From positions 3,224,001 through 3,288,000 of the forward strand of contig JAHRBS010000007.1 in the NCBI GenBank assembly GCA_024305745.1: a stretch of DNA of 64,000 nt, written 5' to 3'. The DNA is from Polyporus tsugae (taxonomy: Eukaryota > Basidiomycota > Agaricomycetes > Polyporales > Polyporaceae). The position numbers and the translations under genes were made by a program. The notes beneath the pieces were generated by a model. It was not told where the DNA came from. It saw nothing but the letters and a program-made list of their open reading frames with translations, and did no database searches. Positions 23,737-36,150 of this stretch are shown here, piece by piece (the first letter of the stretch is position 1; each line of letters opens with the position of its first letter).

Positions 23737-24687
23737 GCGGCGGGCACCCCATCTGCTCTGCACGTGCTGCCGTGTAGGCGCGTTGTGTGCACCCTTCGTG
23801 TCGCGATGGAGTGGTAGACCCGCACGCTGTGCGTTCTGTGGATGCATCAGGAGGCATCTCTGCTATCCATGGCCCCGTCGTCCTCAAGTAGCCGGACCCA
23901 TTCACCATCTTGTCGTCCTGCCCGCATTCTATTCCATCCGATCCCAGCCTCGATCTCCCTCCGGGTCTATGTCCGTTCCGGTTCTGCTTGCCACTCAACT
24001 CATGCTTTCATCTCTTGACTGGGTATTCCGGGGCCGGCGACGTACACGCATGTCTGTCACAATCACACTGCTCAATGTCTTGGGCCGACAGGTAACGGTT
24101 CTGGCCCTCTCTCCCGGGGAAGGGGCGTGCAAGGACGGGAAAGAAGCGTACGATTATAGATGTATTTGTAGCGATATAACTGTGTAATCCTATATCAGCA
24201 GCACTCACTGAGACTAACTGGCTAGCGAGAGAACACGGCGAGACCTGCAGCAGTCAAGTATTGTTCCGCGTAGGTTGGGCAGCAAATGATGACCAGAGCA
24301 AAACACATACGAACGCGATAGCGCAACATACAGGGGATCCGGATTGGGGGATAGTGAGGAGATGAGCGAACTGGGCTGGTACAGATGATGAGAGCATATG
24401 TGGGCAAATACGACTCGATACCGAGCGGATCAAGACAGGTAGAGATGAGATGACAATTAGAGTAAAAACGATGGTGGGGAGGCTACGCGCAAGCAGGACG
24501 TAGCGTTGCAGTTGGTGCTAGATGAGAAGTGAGTTACTGTATACAGTCCGTGCAAATGCACAACGGAGGAGGCTCCATGACATGCAAGATGCCTCCGCGG
24601 AGCTGCGAGCCCGCACGATCGCAGGCAGACGGGTAGTGGGGAGAAGGCAATCCCGACGAGGTCGAGTTTTACGAATGAGCGGGATGC
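23737..24687. other. Convergent intergenic region, HSF / arrestin genes
   Basis: A 951-bp convergent gap that must hold both 3' UTRs. Only short overlapping frames are present, without recognisable protein. Sequence around 24160-24190 (tgtatttgtagcgatataactgtgtaatcc) is T/A-rich and may contain the HSF polyadenylation region. Nothing else is seen. Confidence 0.45.
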
Positions 24688-27600
24688 TCAATCGAAAAGC
24701 ACCTTCGGAGGAAGGGGTGGGGGTGGGGGCACCGAGCCAACAGCAGCTAACGAGCCCTGCCTCAGGGGCCCTGGCGTGCCCCCGTTCGGCGGCAGGCCAG
24801 GACTTGATCGGGTCACGATGCCGAAAGTGTTGTTCATGGCATCCGCGTCCTCAACGTTGAGGGGCTCCTTGTCTGCCTCCGACGGTGCGAGCGAGGCGAG
24901 GTCGGGGTCGGACTTTCCCGCGTCGATCGCCTGCAACTTGGCGGTCGTCCGGATGTCCTCCTGCTGCGTCTCCTCGATGTACTCCTTCGGGGGCTTGGGC
25001 GCCAGCGGAGGCGCCGGCGGGATCGCACCGTTTGCAAACTGAGGCGGGGAGGGCGTCGTTCGTGGGATGGGCGCAAGATCGTGGTAACCGTTCGATGGTG
25101 GGGGTGACGGGTAGGGCGACTGCCCGGGTGCAGGCGCACGTGGCGCCGCGGTCCGGTCTTCTGCCTCGTACATGGCCTTGAGGCGAGCCTTCTCCTCAAC
25201 AGCAGTCAACGGACGGGCGGTACCCGGCGTTCCGGGCATCGGGTTTGGTGAGGGCGGTGTGGGCGGTGGGCGACCACGACCACCGGAACCGTTGACAAGG
25301 TGCGACGTTCGAGGTGGTGGTGTTGGCGTCGCGCGAGGGGAGCCAACCGCAGTCGCATCCTGCTGCTCGTACTTCCGGCGGAGCATCTCCTTCTCGTCAA
25401 ACGCGGAGAGTTGTGTTTGTGGCGAGCTGAAAGGCGGCGGGCTTCCAGAGGGTGGAGATAATGCATAAAGAGCATTAGGGGGAGTGGCTGGTGTCTGGGG
25501 GTAAGGACCAGGCGGGGGTGTGGATGCATAGTTATCCTCCAGGGGCGGAGGTGAAGGCTCCCACTGCTGTTGTGGCTGAGCTGCTGCAGCATCCTGGGCC
25601 TCATAATGTCTCCGCAGCCTCTCCTTCTCGGAGAGTATCGGATGCTGCGACGACCCCTCAGCAGGGAATGGCGGGGGCGTACCAGCAGGGGGTGACGACG
25701 TAAGAGAGGGGGCAGGGGCGGGGGCGGGGGATCCAGCGTAAAGCTGATTATGGGAAGGAGCAGGACTGGTTGTTTGCTGATCAGGGTAAAGAGCGTCGTA
25801 CGGGACGGGTCCAGCGTTGCCGGGCACACGCCCATAGTGGGCAGACTGCGTCTGCCAAACAGCATTCTTCGCTTCGTAGTAGCGGGCCATCATGGCCTTC
25901 TCTTCAGCCGCGGAGGGCATAGTCCCAGACGTTGGCTGCCGACCATGCGCACTCCCGGAGGTGGCAGGGGTTTGGAAGGGGAGAGGCGATGCGACGGCAT
26001 AGGGTGAACCCACGGATCCAGATTGCGAGTGCGGGGAGCCCGAGGTGACGGGCCGGTTAATGGCGGACATCGCTTCAGAGTAGAGGGCGGCACCCGCTGA
26101 AACACCCGCTGAACCACCCGCTGAACCACCCGCGGTTCGCGCACTTCCACCAGCACCAGACGAGGACGAACCATTGAACGAGGCGGAGCGCCCTGTTGCT
26201 TCGAATGCTTCTTGACCACGGGCGCGCACAACGGCTGCTTGAGCTTGGTCGAACAGGCGAGCTTTCTCTTCCTCTGCTGTTAGCCAACGCTTCTGTGGCT
26301 TGCTGGCTGTCGGTGTGGGGGTGTTGCTGCCCTTGGCGGACACTAGGTCGTCTTGGCCATTCTGTGACGGTTGCTAAGTAAACGATACGAACATGAGACA
26401 CGGCATGTCATTTGACTTACGTCGACGGAGGAACGGACTCCTTGCACGCGATTAACGTTCTCAATCGCACGCTGGTAGAGGAGTTCCTTCTCCTTCTCCG
26501 CAGTCATCCAGTTCTTCTTAGGGGTGGCCTTCGGCGTAAGTGTCCTCTGAGGCTGAGGAGGCTGTACCGACGGCTCCAGAGCAACAGGGCTTTCGGGAAT
26601 GGTGGAGGGGTGCCTGAGCGCACGCTCCGCCTCCGCCTCCATGTGTTCCCGCACCTCATCCTCGTTCAGATTCGTAATCGTCAGACGCTGCCCCGGGTTC
26701 GCGCGTCCACCACTGGAACGTGGACGCGCCGCAGAGGATGGGGCGTCGTTAGATGCACTACTACTCGCACGTGTGCGCGAGCCGTAGTTCGTCGCACCGA
26801 TGGTCTGGGCTCCATACGTTGGTCCATTGTCCGTGATCTTCCTGCGTTCGCCGAACTCGTTCGTGTTGCTAGATCCGTAGTTTCTATCCGAGGTTGATGG
26901 CGCAGTGCTGAACTGGCCGAGTGCTGGCTTAGTGGGCGAACGGATATCCGATGCGGACGGCCTTTGTTCAATGGAATTTGAGTGTGTATGGGAGGGCGCA
27001 GTAGGAGCGGACGTGGTTGAGGCAGGGGGTGCGGGCGAGACGCTCGTTCTATTGCCCATGAGCGCAGCAGGGAACTGGTGCCCGTTAGGTTGTCCAGGGA
27101 CCGAGACGTTGAAAGCATGACCTATCCGCCTATGAGAAGGAGTTGAGTATGAAAATATTGTGGGAATTGGAGAAATTAGGTCATACCTCATCGCTTCAGC
27201 GGAAACAGCTCTGCAACATAATACCGATTAGATTCCATCCTTCCAACTGATCAAGAGAAGTGACGACAAACCTGGGCCAATTCGAGATCATAACTGGGAG
27301 ATCCATAATAACGGGCTGGCCCGTATTCAGCAACGCCTTCACCGTCAGGACGTAGTTGATATCAATGTGTCGCGCAGCATTGATCGTCGCGGAAGTGTGG
27401 TGTGCCGGCACCGTAATGCTCAACTCAGCCTTGTGCTGCGTGCCTCCGTACAGCGTCGCGTTGACAGGCACCTTCTGCTCGCCGATGCTCGAGACCTTGA
27501 CCTGTGGGCTGCCTTTCTTCCCTTGTGTATGAGGGGCAGCACGGAAGATCGTTGTCTCGCGGAGCATGAACTCGAAACCACGCAGCAGGACGGTGTGCAG

Positions 27601-28894
27601 CGTGTCCGATTTGACTGTCGCAATTACCACGACGCGGTCGCCTGGGCCATAACACGTATGGGACCGCTCGACGATGAGGGTTACACCATCCTGCGGGTGA
27701 GTGCGCGTCTCAGGCTGGGAGTATATGGGCCATGTCGAGTGCAGCTCGTGTTTGTCGATGATAATCGTCGATGCCGTTGCGGTGACAGTCGGCTTATCTC
27801 GCCTCAAGAAGCCCCTGTGGAGTGTGGTTTTTAGTCAAATAAGAGTTGAGAAGGGGGGACGAACAATGATAGTACTCACTTCTTGCCCTGCACACACACC
27901 GACGCGATGAGTTCATACTTGACACCGGCTGGGTGGACATAGTCAGCATCCGTGTAACTCCACTGAAGTTCGCGACACAATGGTGATGATGAGAGACGAT
28001 GTCATGCGGTACTGGTAGGAAAGGTCAACGCGTCGCTGCCCTCCGAAACAGAGTTGAGGAGTCACACCACTGCCTAACCCTAACTTTGACCGACGGCAGC
28101 GGGAACCTTCGTGACCTAATGGGACCGCCTCTGAGGAACTGCCTCAGATGTGCGGCGGGTCGGTGGGATCTGCAATGGGGATGTACATGATGGCGATGCG
28201 CCATTGCTCTCGGGGGTGACGAGGGGCGACGAGGAACGGAGAGATCGGTGTCCAAATTTGCAACCGGTGGGGAGAATAGCCATGATAGCGAATGGACAGA
28301 CAACTCACCGCCTTTCTCGAGTGCTATGGTGGGGGGTATCGATTCCGGAATCCGAATAAAGAATGGGAAATCGTTCTGTCGTCGAGGCGCGGTTGAGGGG
28401 TGATGGAAATACGAACAACCGCGAAGGACTTACTGTGTGTAGTGTGCTGTACTCGTCATTGGGGGACTGCCAGAGGTTAATGGGGCTCTGGCCGACGAAG
28501 TCGAAGAAGGTGTTGGCAACACCGCCGCCAGGAAGGGTCTCAACCTTCCTGAGCTCGATGCGGACCCACTTTGCCTTCACACCTTGCTGTCCTACCCGGA
28601 CCTCAATGGCCTGGGAATGATGGATGTGAGTATATGCGCGATATATGGCGGGGATGGTATTAACGTACGCCTTTCACAGCAGCCTGAGGACGGTCGGGAC
28701 CGCCGGGAGGTATTCCGGGGTAGCCTGGAAGCAAGGATGAGTACCTCGGACCGTAGGATCTCCTGTGCTAGGAAATGCGCGAACCTTGAACGAAATCAAC
28801 ATTAGGAGGGGGACGTAATGTTCTGAAATGGTTATGAGCGCTGCAAACGACGAACAAGAGGGGGGGTGGAGACATACAACTTAGGCTGGGACAT
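24688..28894 (-). CDS. Arrestin-domain protein with long Pro-rich, motif-repeat tail
   Basis: Predicted alpha-arrestin-like trafficking adaptor. A tiny first exon (MSQPKL, 28894) joins LRPPPNVDFVQ, then GYPGIPPGGPDRPQAAVKG and IEVRVGQQGVKAKWVRIELR. This is the arrestin N lobe, continuing with FFDFVGQSPINLWQSPNDEY. The C lobe (27200-27800) includes TLIVERSHTCYGPGDRVVV and ISITVPAHHTS-like beta strands. The tail (24688-27190) is Pro/Ser/Ala-rich and holds at least six copies of a short charged helix, listed separately. Exons 26343-27191 and 24688-26343 join in frame (SSVD to NGQDDLVSAKGSN), so the tail belongs to this gene. I found no PPxY motif by eye in the last exon, the usual Rsp5-binding signal of arrestin adaptors. 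The protein exceeds 1,200 residues. Substrate unknown. Confidence 0.85.
25157..26517 (-). repeat. Six diverged copies of a short charged-helix motif in the arrestin tail
   Basis: Within the arrestin tail the pattern (T/S)AxEEKxxLxxxYExxDA recurs. Copies are at about 26473-26517 (WMTAEKEKELLYQRAIENV), 26252-26292 (WLTAEEEKARLFDQAQAAV) and 25867-25914 (SAAEEKAMMARYYEAKNAV). The other three are at 25590-25634 (LSEKERLRRHYEAQDAAA), 25363-25410 (FDEKEMLRRKYEQQDATA) and 25157-25212 (AVEEKARLKAMYEAEDRTA). They are separated by Pro-rich spacers of roughly 70-130 residues. Each should form a short amphipathic helix. The repeats are protein-level; the DNA copies are diverged. Confidence 0.75.
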
Positions 28895-29397
28895 TGAGTC
28901 GGGTATAGGATAGGTGGTGGAAGAGGAAAGCAATCGCGCGGCCTCGACGGCCACCACCTCTGGCCGTCGCGTGCTAGGCGCCTAGGCACATCTGAATCAT
29001 GCACTGCTATCCGCAGGCGCCCATTTGGCAGATCCGTCTCAAAATGTCATGATGCTTATGCTTTGCGTCCTCCAGCAGGCAGCACCTCCCTAGGCGAACA
29101 CCAGACAAGGGCACAATGCGTTTCTCAGCGGAGAATATACAGCTCGCGACGGACGCCAGATATGTACCATCCATCGCACAGAGACGGAGTGACCTCATCA
29201 GTGGCCGGGCCGGTCTGGGATCGGAGGAGGCATGGGCGGCTGTGGCTTGCGAGCGCCTTGAACCCGAGGAGCTGGCGTCGTGGGTTGTCGCGCTCGTCCA
29301 AAGCGAGCTTGGTTCGACGCGCAAGCTCCAGTTCCAGCTTTAACTTGGTGTCCTCTCCTCATATTCCCAGCTCTCCCTCTTCCTCCTTCAATGAGCC
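28895..29397. promoter_or_regulatory. Divergent promoter, arrestin / ATG9, with ATG9 uORFs
   Basis: A 503-bp divergent space. On the plus strand an ATG at 29116 opens a 75-codon frame ending at 29343, and a second ATG at 29391 opens MSHG-stop across the ATG9 start codon at 29398. The 75-codon product (starting MRFSAENIQLATD) matches nothing I know. No other feature is seen. Confidence 0.4.
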
Positions 29398-32300
29398 ATG
29401 GCTAGCAAACCCAACTCACGTTCCATGTACGGCTCCCAGTCCATCTTCCCTGGAGGCAGCAGCTCTCGCCCCTTCCTGAATATGCTCAATCCAATGGGCC
29501 GCACATACCAAGGCTATATACAAGCCAACCAGTCCGTTGTAGAGGAAGAGGACGAAGAGGCCCAAGACCTCGAGGCCGGAGACCCACCTCGGAGTAGTTC
29601 ACGCTCAGGATCCATGCTCCGCTCCGCGACAAAGTTGCATGGCAAACGCAAGGTTTCGCGGGGTGGAGACGCTTCCGAGATGAACGTCCTTCGTCCAAAC
29701 ATACGCCGTGCGGACCCAAAGGATGGCGACGAGTCGTCTGATGGAGAGGTCCCCGCGGACTTCATGATCGAGGCATCTAGCCCGGCTGCCGCTGCCGCTG
29801 CATCCCAGCGAAGAACGTCATCTCCCGCACCACCTAAGACTGCCAAGGGCAAGGAGCGGGAAGATCGCAAGCAGCCGCTATATGCCTCTCGCATGGCTTC
29901 CGTCCAGAAGCCCGTTCTCCCCACCAATACCACCGACACTCCCGTATCAATACCTCCACGACCGTCCGAAATCAATCCCGACCCGGAACCCCAGTCGGAA
30001 CTCCTACATGAGTCTCCAACGAGGCGTATGCGCGGATTGGACGAGCACGAGCGGGCTCTGTGGAACTGGGTTAATGTGTATAACCTCGACGCGTTCCTTC
30101 AAGAAGCGTATTATTATTACGAGGGGAAGGGGATATACAGCATAGCACTATCCCGCGGGCTGAATCTCCTGTCCGTCATACTCATCTTTGTCGTCCCTCC
30201 GAATATACTGATAGTGTTGCACATAGCACGATTGGTTTCGTGATCGGGTTCTCAACCTTTCTGCTTGGATGCGTGGACTACTCCCGAATACGACCAGATA
30301 AGGTCACAAGACTGTCAGATGTAGTCGTGAGCAGATGTGTTTCCAGGTATGTACAGGGCCAAACGTTCTGCGGAAGGATGGAGACTGTTTGTCTTCTCAT
30401 CGCCAGTGGAACAACGCCACTTGCGTGTCCAGCTTTCGTATATACTGACGTTCAATCGTTCTAGATTCTCCGGATTCACGTCTCTCTTCTTCATGCTCTT
30501 CTCGACTTTCTTCATCTGGCAGCTCGTGTCGTACGCACTCAGTATGATGCGGCTAATGGACATGTACCGCTTCTATACCCACCTACTGCACATCCCCGAC
30601 GAGGACATCCAGACCATCTCCTGGCCAGAAGTCGTCCGGCGTATCGGTGCTATCCGCGAAGACAACCCCCTAACAGCGATCTCCTCCAACAAGGGCCCAC
30701 ACCACTCCGTCACCGCGAAGCTCGACGCCCACGACATCGCGAACCGGATCATGCGTCAAGAGAACTACCTTATTGCTCTTTTCAATAAGGAGCTTCTGGA
30801 TCTTCGTGTACCCGTCCCGCTCTTTTTACAGGGTCTCCCATTCTTCAGGGCGGCTGGTGAAGAACAGAAGGGCAAGATGCTGACCCGTGCGTTAGAGTGG
30901 AACCTCCGATTCTGCTTGATGGAGTACCTCTTCGACGAGAGTGGAAGGGTTCGGAAGGTATTCTTGAAGAGCAAAAATCGCGCGGTATTGATCGAGGGGT
31001 ACGGAAGACTTCTTTTTGCTATTGTTGCGGATGCTGACTTTCGTTCTCAGGCTTCGGCGACGACTGATATTCATGGGCATTCTTAATGCGATCTTTGCCC
31101 CGTTCATTGTGTTATACCTCATCATGTACTCGTTCTTCCGCTACTTCGAGGTATGCCATATTTATTCCCGCTCTCTTGTGCGCCATACTCATCTCGTCCA
31201 CTTCACAGGAATACCATAATAACCCATCCAATATCGGCGGTCGCGGGTACACACCGTATGCACAGTGGAAGTTCCGCGAGTTCAACGAGCTGCCACATCT
31301 CTTCAAGCGCCGCCTGAACGAATCCTACGAGACTGCGAGCATGTACATCGGCCAGTTCCCCAACGAGAAAATCACGCTGATCGCGAGGTATGTCTTATTG
31401 TTCCCATCACCTCTTAGGCACGCATATACTGACTTCTGTTTCCAGGTTTGTCTCGTTCATCGCCGGGTCCTTCGCCGCCGTGCTCGTGCTCCCGTCTATC
31501 CTCGATCCTGACCTCCTCGTCCACTTCGAGATCACGCCACACCGCACGACCCTCTTCTACTTCACCGTCTTCGGGTCCATCCTGGCCGTCGCACGGGGTA
31601 TGATCCCCGAAGAGAACCGCGTGTTCGACCCCGAGTTGCTCATGACGGAGGTCGTGCAGTATACGCACTACATGCCGGACGAGTGGAAGGGGGAGCTCCA
31701 TTCCAAGAAGGTCCACGCGGAGTTCGGGGAGCTGTTCGCGATGAAGGTCATGACATTCGCGCAGGAGCTCTTATCCGTCATCCTGACGCCGTTCGTGCTC
31801 TGGTACTCGCTCCCGCCGTGCGCGCCCGCCATCGTCGACTTCTTCAGGGAGTTCACGGTCCACGTCGACGGGCTGGGGTATGTATGCTCGTTCGCGGTGT
31901 TTGACTTCCAGCGGCACGGGAACGTCAAGGTGCGTCATCCCTATCCCTATCCTTGCCCAGAAATCCTGACTGACTCGCTTGCCTCCCGAACAGTTCGGCG
32001 CGCCGGACAAGGTCGAGGAGCGCTTCACGTCCAAGGAGGGCAAGATGGAGAAGTCCTTCCTCAACTTCAAGGCCGCCCACCCCGACTGGACGCCCAACGA
32101 CCCCTCCGGCTCCCTCTACCTCTCCCGCATGGCCGACCTCTCCGCCGCCCACCCCAACGCCATCACTCGCCGCCGCCTCCTACAGCGCGCATCCAACATG
32201 ACCCCGCACTCAGGCGACGGGCAGATGGACTCGACCGTGCACCTGCACGCGCCCGGGCTCCAGGACAAAGCGCGCGAGTACGACAGGGCGCTGCGCGCGA

Positions 32301-32746
32301 GCCAGACTGTGCGTCGGAGAGGGCACGGGCCTGGTGCGAGCATGATCGGAAGTGTGTTGCACCCGGCGCAGCTGGGCGGGATGGGGGTCGGCCAGAGCAT
32401 GATGTTTCAGTCACACGCTGGCGCGTCGGCGTCGGCGATGGCGCAGACCGCCGTCCTCGGCGACTCGCAGGGCAGCGTAATGCCTGGCGCCGGCGCGGGA
32501 GCTAGTGGGAATGTCGTGGAGTCCGTCATCCCGGAAGAGGACCTCGCAGCCGATGGGGGCGTCGAGAGCACGCTGGACGAGTCGTATGTCGATGGACGGC
32601 GGCCCCGCGCGAGCATCACGCAGTCGCAGCAGGAGGACGATGATGCGGAGTTAGAGGATGGTGGTGTCCTTGGTTTGCTCGCTCAGATCTACGGTACGGG
32701 CGCAAATCTGAAAGGGCGCGGAAGGGGCCCGCCACGTGCTATTTGA
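29398..32746 (+). CDS. ATG9: Autophagy lipid scramblase Atg9
   Basis: Multispanning vesicle protein that scrambles lipids during autophagosome growth. The start [17 protein letters not shown] leads into a long, acidic, disordered N-terminus. The conserved core begins [20 protein letters not shown] and continues, across introns, with [40 protein letters not shown] and [20 protein letters not shown]. It also shows [34 protein letters not shown] and [20 protein letters not shown], plus [20 protein letters not shown]. Four or more membrane helices are evident. The Gly/Ala-rich C-terminal tail ends RGRGPPRAI before TGA. About 900 residues, within the fungal range. It converges with the Iml2-like gene. 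Confidence 0.95.
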
Positions 32747-33113
32747 ACGGGTGGTGATGTGGAGTTGGACGCTCCTTCATAGCGAATATGCTGCATGAGC
32801 TACGTAGAGTGGCGATTGGACACGCAGAAACAATGCATTGTTTCAATATTGGTTAAAACCTCGAGATCGATGCGCCGATGGCTCGCTTGCTTCTCAGCAT
32901 GTGCGAGGTTATATTAATACCGAGAATAATGCAGGAGCAACGTAACAATCATGCGTGTACATGAGCAAAAGTCCGTCGAGTACAATAGTGTCTGGCGACA
33001 TATTAGCAAGATCTTAGACTACTCTATCTTCCCCAACATTCAACCCGTCGTCCGCGTGTATGCAACTGCCGTCGACAAGGTCCCAAGCACAAGCAAGAGA
33101 TGAATCAGATTCC
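32747..33113. other. Convergent intergenic region, ATG9 / Iml2-like
   Basis: A 367-bp convergent gap expected to contain both 3' UTRs. AT-rich patches near 32840-32940 may hold polyadenylation signals. No coding or RNA feature is recognised. Confidence 0.45.
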
Positions 33114-35938
33114 TCACGCAGTGAGGCCCAGCATCTCCTTCTTCAACGCAATCTCGTCCTTGAGCATCGCGATCCGGCTGTCCAACCTAGAAGACAAGTC
33201 CACCTGCTGCGTCGCCAGCGACAGCGCCTTGTCCAGCTTCTCTAAAGCGTCCTTGAACACACGAGCCCATGCGTCTGTGTGCGCGACAGGGCCCCCTTCC
33301 TTCGCCGAGTCAGAAGCATCCATCTCCTTGAGGTCGAGGACGGCGAGCTCGAACAGCGCCACGCCGCCGACCCATGTGCTGACCTTAATCGCGGACTGGC
33401 GTGCAGCGGCATCCTGGAGAAGTATGCGTGAGGATGCGAAGTCTCCTGCCGTGCGATGCACAATGCCGAGGAGCAGAGAGCGGATGGCGAGCTCGTCGGG
33501 GGTGTCGAGTTGCTGGTCGGCAGCGGGCTGTTCCTTGGCCAACGCGGAGACGATGTACTCGCTCTTCACCTCGGGTGGTGGGTATAGACATGTTGCCCAA
33601 TCCTTAATGTGGTCGATGGCAGACTGTTTAGTGATGCGCGCATGGGTATTCCAGACTAAACGGCGGCCAGTTAGATCGCTCAGCTCGACAGACCAGCGGA
33701 CTCAAGACTCACAAATGCCGAGTTCTACGAGGTTATGGATGTTAGCTTGAGTTACGAGTTAAACAAATTGCGCTGACCTTCCGCGGGGCTGATTTTCGCC
33801 GCACGCGTATAGTCCGCCTCTGATCCAGTCAGGTTCTTCTGCTTTTCCTTGTAGAAAGCGACTACACAGCGGGCTAAGTTCTCCCCGATTCATCAGACAA
33901 TGCAGTGTACGCACGTTTCTTTTTGATGAAGACCTCTGTAGGCAGATCCTTGCCGCCAATCTTGCGCTTCTCGATTAACTCTGGAATTTTATCGAAGAGC
34001 TTCTGTGCTTGTTCGTAGTCCTTAAGCGAGATATAGCAACCGGCAGCAATAAAGTGGTATGTGGCGTGGCTCCTACGACATCGGTACCGAGCGTCATCAG
34101 GCTGTTCATACGAACGCAAGAATAGTACAAATGGGACGTACCAGCTGTTTATTTCAGTCATTCGAATGAATGCTTCCGCAGCTTCTTGGTATTGTCTTTG
34201 TGAAAACAGCGTCCATGCTAACTCGAAGATTAGCTAGAGTGCCATAGGAGCGTCAGGCCATCGGCTCGGTCACATCATTCTAATAAAGATTTCGTGAACT
34301 TACCAAACCGTCGGCCTGTGCAAACGTGTGTGGCAAGCCAGGCGCCAGGCCTTCCTGCAGAACCTTTATCGCACCATCTGGATCGTATGACATGCGAAGG
34401 ATCTTGGCCTATTTTTGCACGCAAACATGAACAGCACGTTCCAAAGATTATACACGGGTTCCACCTACTCGGTTTAGGATCCACAGCGAACCGGTCGGAT
34501 ACCGAGCCTCTAGTCTGTGAGAAGTCATGTCAGAAGATCTCGCGCAGATATCGGGCAAGAAGTACCAACTTGTCTACTATTGAACGATACTGTCGAAGAA
34601 TGTGTTCCTCGTCGGCTTGATAGCCGGCAAGCAGTAGAACGATACCGTGGTATGTCATTAATGAAAGTCTACGGATACGGACGGTGACCATTGAGTGACA
34701 CAGGATGAGACGGTCCTTTGGACATACCCTGCGAAAACAGCATGCACGTCGGTCTTGGCGGCTGATACAGCCAAGGCACGAAGGGCCAGTTTCCTATCAT
34801 GATTGAAACCCAAAAAACCGACCACTCCTCTGGAAGTCCAATCAGGATCAGGCGAGAGAGTATTAATGCGTGGGAACATATGCTGACCGTATCTTCGCAG
34901 GGAGCAGAGAAAACACGAGGTTGAACAGTCTGACATGCATAGCGCTCAATATACAGATGATGCGCCTCTTGCTGAAGGTGGGATGGGACATACCCATATC
35001 CTAAACTCGGGCGTTAGCGTTAGAAGGTGACAAACTACGGGTTTCCTCACCAAATGCCGTCCCGGACAAGATAAATTCATCTACGGATCCATCCGCTACG
35101 GCTATGGGTATCTGGAGCGTGCTTGGAACCGACAGGGTCGAGCCGGTAAAGCGGCTGAAGAAGCCGGACTTTGTGGGCTTCGGTGCGGAGGGAGGCGGAC
35201 TCCTGCTGTCAACTCCTGAGCGGATGCTCGCGGCTCTAGAAGTAGTCGTGGATGTTGCCGGTGTTGAGTAGTAGTCTAAACCACTAGGGAATACAGTCTT
35301 GTACAGCCTGTGCATAAAAGAGTTGAAACTCTAGTGACGGCTTTACAGAGAAACATGCGCACTTGGTGTATTTGGAGTGTGCGCTACCAGGGCGTTAATT
35401 ACCGTCAGATATCGGCGGCGCATTTTACTGACCTATTCATAGCATACAAGCACTGAAGATAACCCATGTAGGACTCGCTAATTGACCAAGCCGCGTGAGG
35501 AGGGGAATGATTTAGAATGCACGTGGACAGACCTGAGCGCATGGGTAAGACCGAGGAGAATGACAGAGTCGGAGTGCAGCAGTTCCCATTCTGTCCCAGG
35601 TGGAAACTGGGTGGAATGCGAAGAGGATTTGGTAAGCTTGAGCTGCTTCTTCGCATCCGCCTCAGAGGCGGTGAGGAGGCGTGAGGCGTCGGCCATCAAA
35701 CCAGTCTATGGAGATGGGAGGAAGTGAGGAAGAGTTCTACGGAGACACTAGGCGTACGGACCTCCATTCCGAGGCCAGCTTCGAGGAAGGCGCATACGCC
35801 ATGACCCATTGCGTGGAAGGGCGAATCGCCACTGGCGAAGGTGTCACGCGCCTCGGAAAGGTCGTTGGCGAAGAGATGGTCGAAGCCAACGGTTGCGGCA
35901 CGGAGCTGCTGTTCAGTGTCGAGCTGGGAGTCCGCCAT
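33114..35938 (-). CDS. IML2: Iml2/TTC39-family tetratricopeptide protein
   Basis: Member of the Iml2/TTC39 family; yeast Iml2 helps clear protein inclusion bodies at lipid droplets. The start [19 protein letters not shown] (35938) runs into [18 protein letters not shown] and [10 protein letters not shown]. Across many short introns follow [33 protein letters not shown] and [20 protein letters not shown]. Then come [39 protein letters not shown] and [20 protein letters not shown], typical TPR helices. The C-terminal exon ends [11 protein letters not shown] before the stop at 33114. Low-complexity Ser/Thr/Pro sequence interrupts it near 35150-35250. It has more than ten introns, the highest density in the window. 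Divergent from the EH-domain gene with 212 bp between the starts. Confidence 0.87.
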
Positions 35939-36150
35939 TGGGAGGGTGATGGACAGAAGGCAACTTGAACAGTGTCCCATCACCCCCGAGTGCAGTCGCC
36001 GAGCGCGTTCAAGTTGGCGCCTGCCACTCGCCGCTCGCCTCGGACGCGTCCTCCTCTGGGCGTCTCCCACACCCACCCTCACTTTCCCCGCCAACGACGT
36101 CCTCGCCTTCTCATAGACGACGTCGGACACCCGTTCTTGTCTACGCTGCT
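35939..36150. promoter_or_regulatory. Short divergent promoter, Iml2-like / EH-domain genes
   Basis: Only 212 bp separates the two ATGs. An open frame in phase with the EH-domain gene reaches back to 35965, so a longer N-terminus cannot be excluded, but MASSAVKARINAFEAMQ at 36151 is the natural start. CT-rich sequence at 36060-36100 resembles a fungal promoter pyrimidine tract. Confidence 0.4.

Noticed and set aside
24688..26343. Separate proline-rich gene downstream of the arrestin gene
   Set aside because: A standard intron at about 26345-26420 joins it in frame to the arrestin exons, and the charged-helix motif occurs on both sides of the junction.
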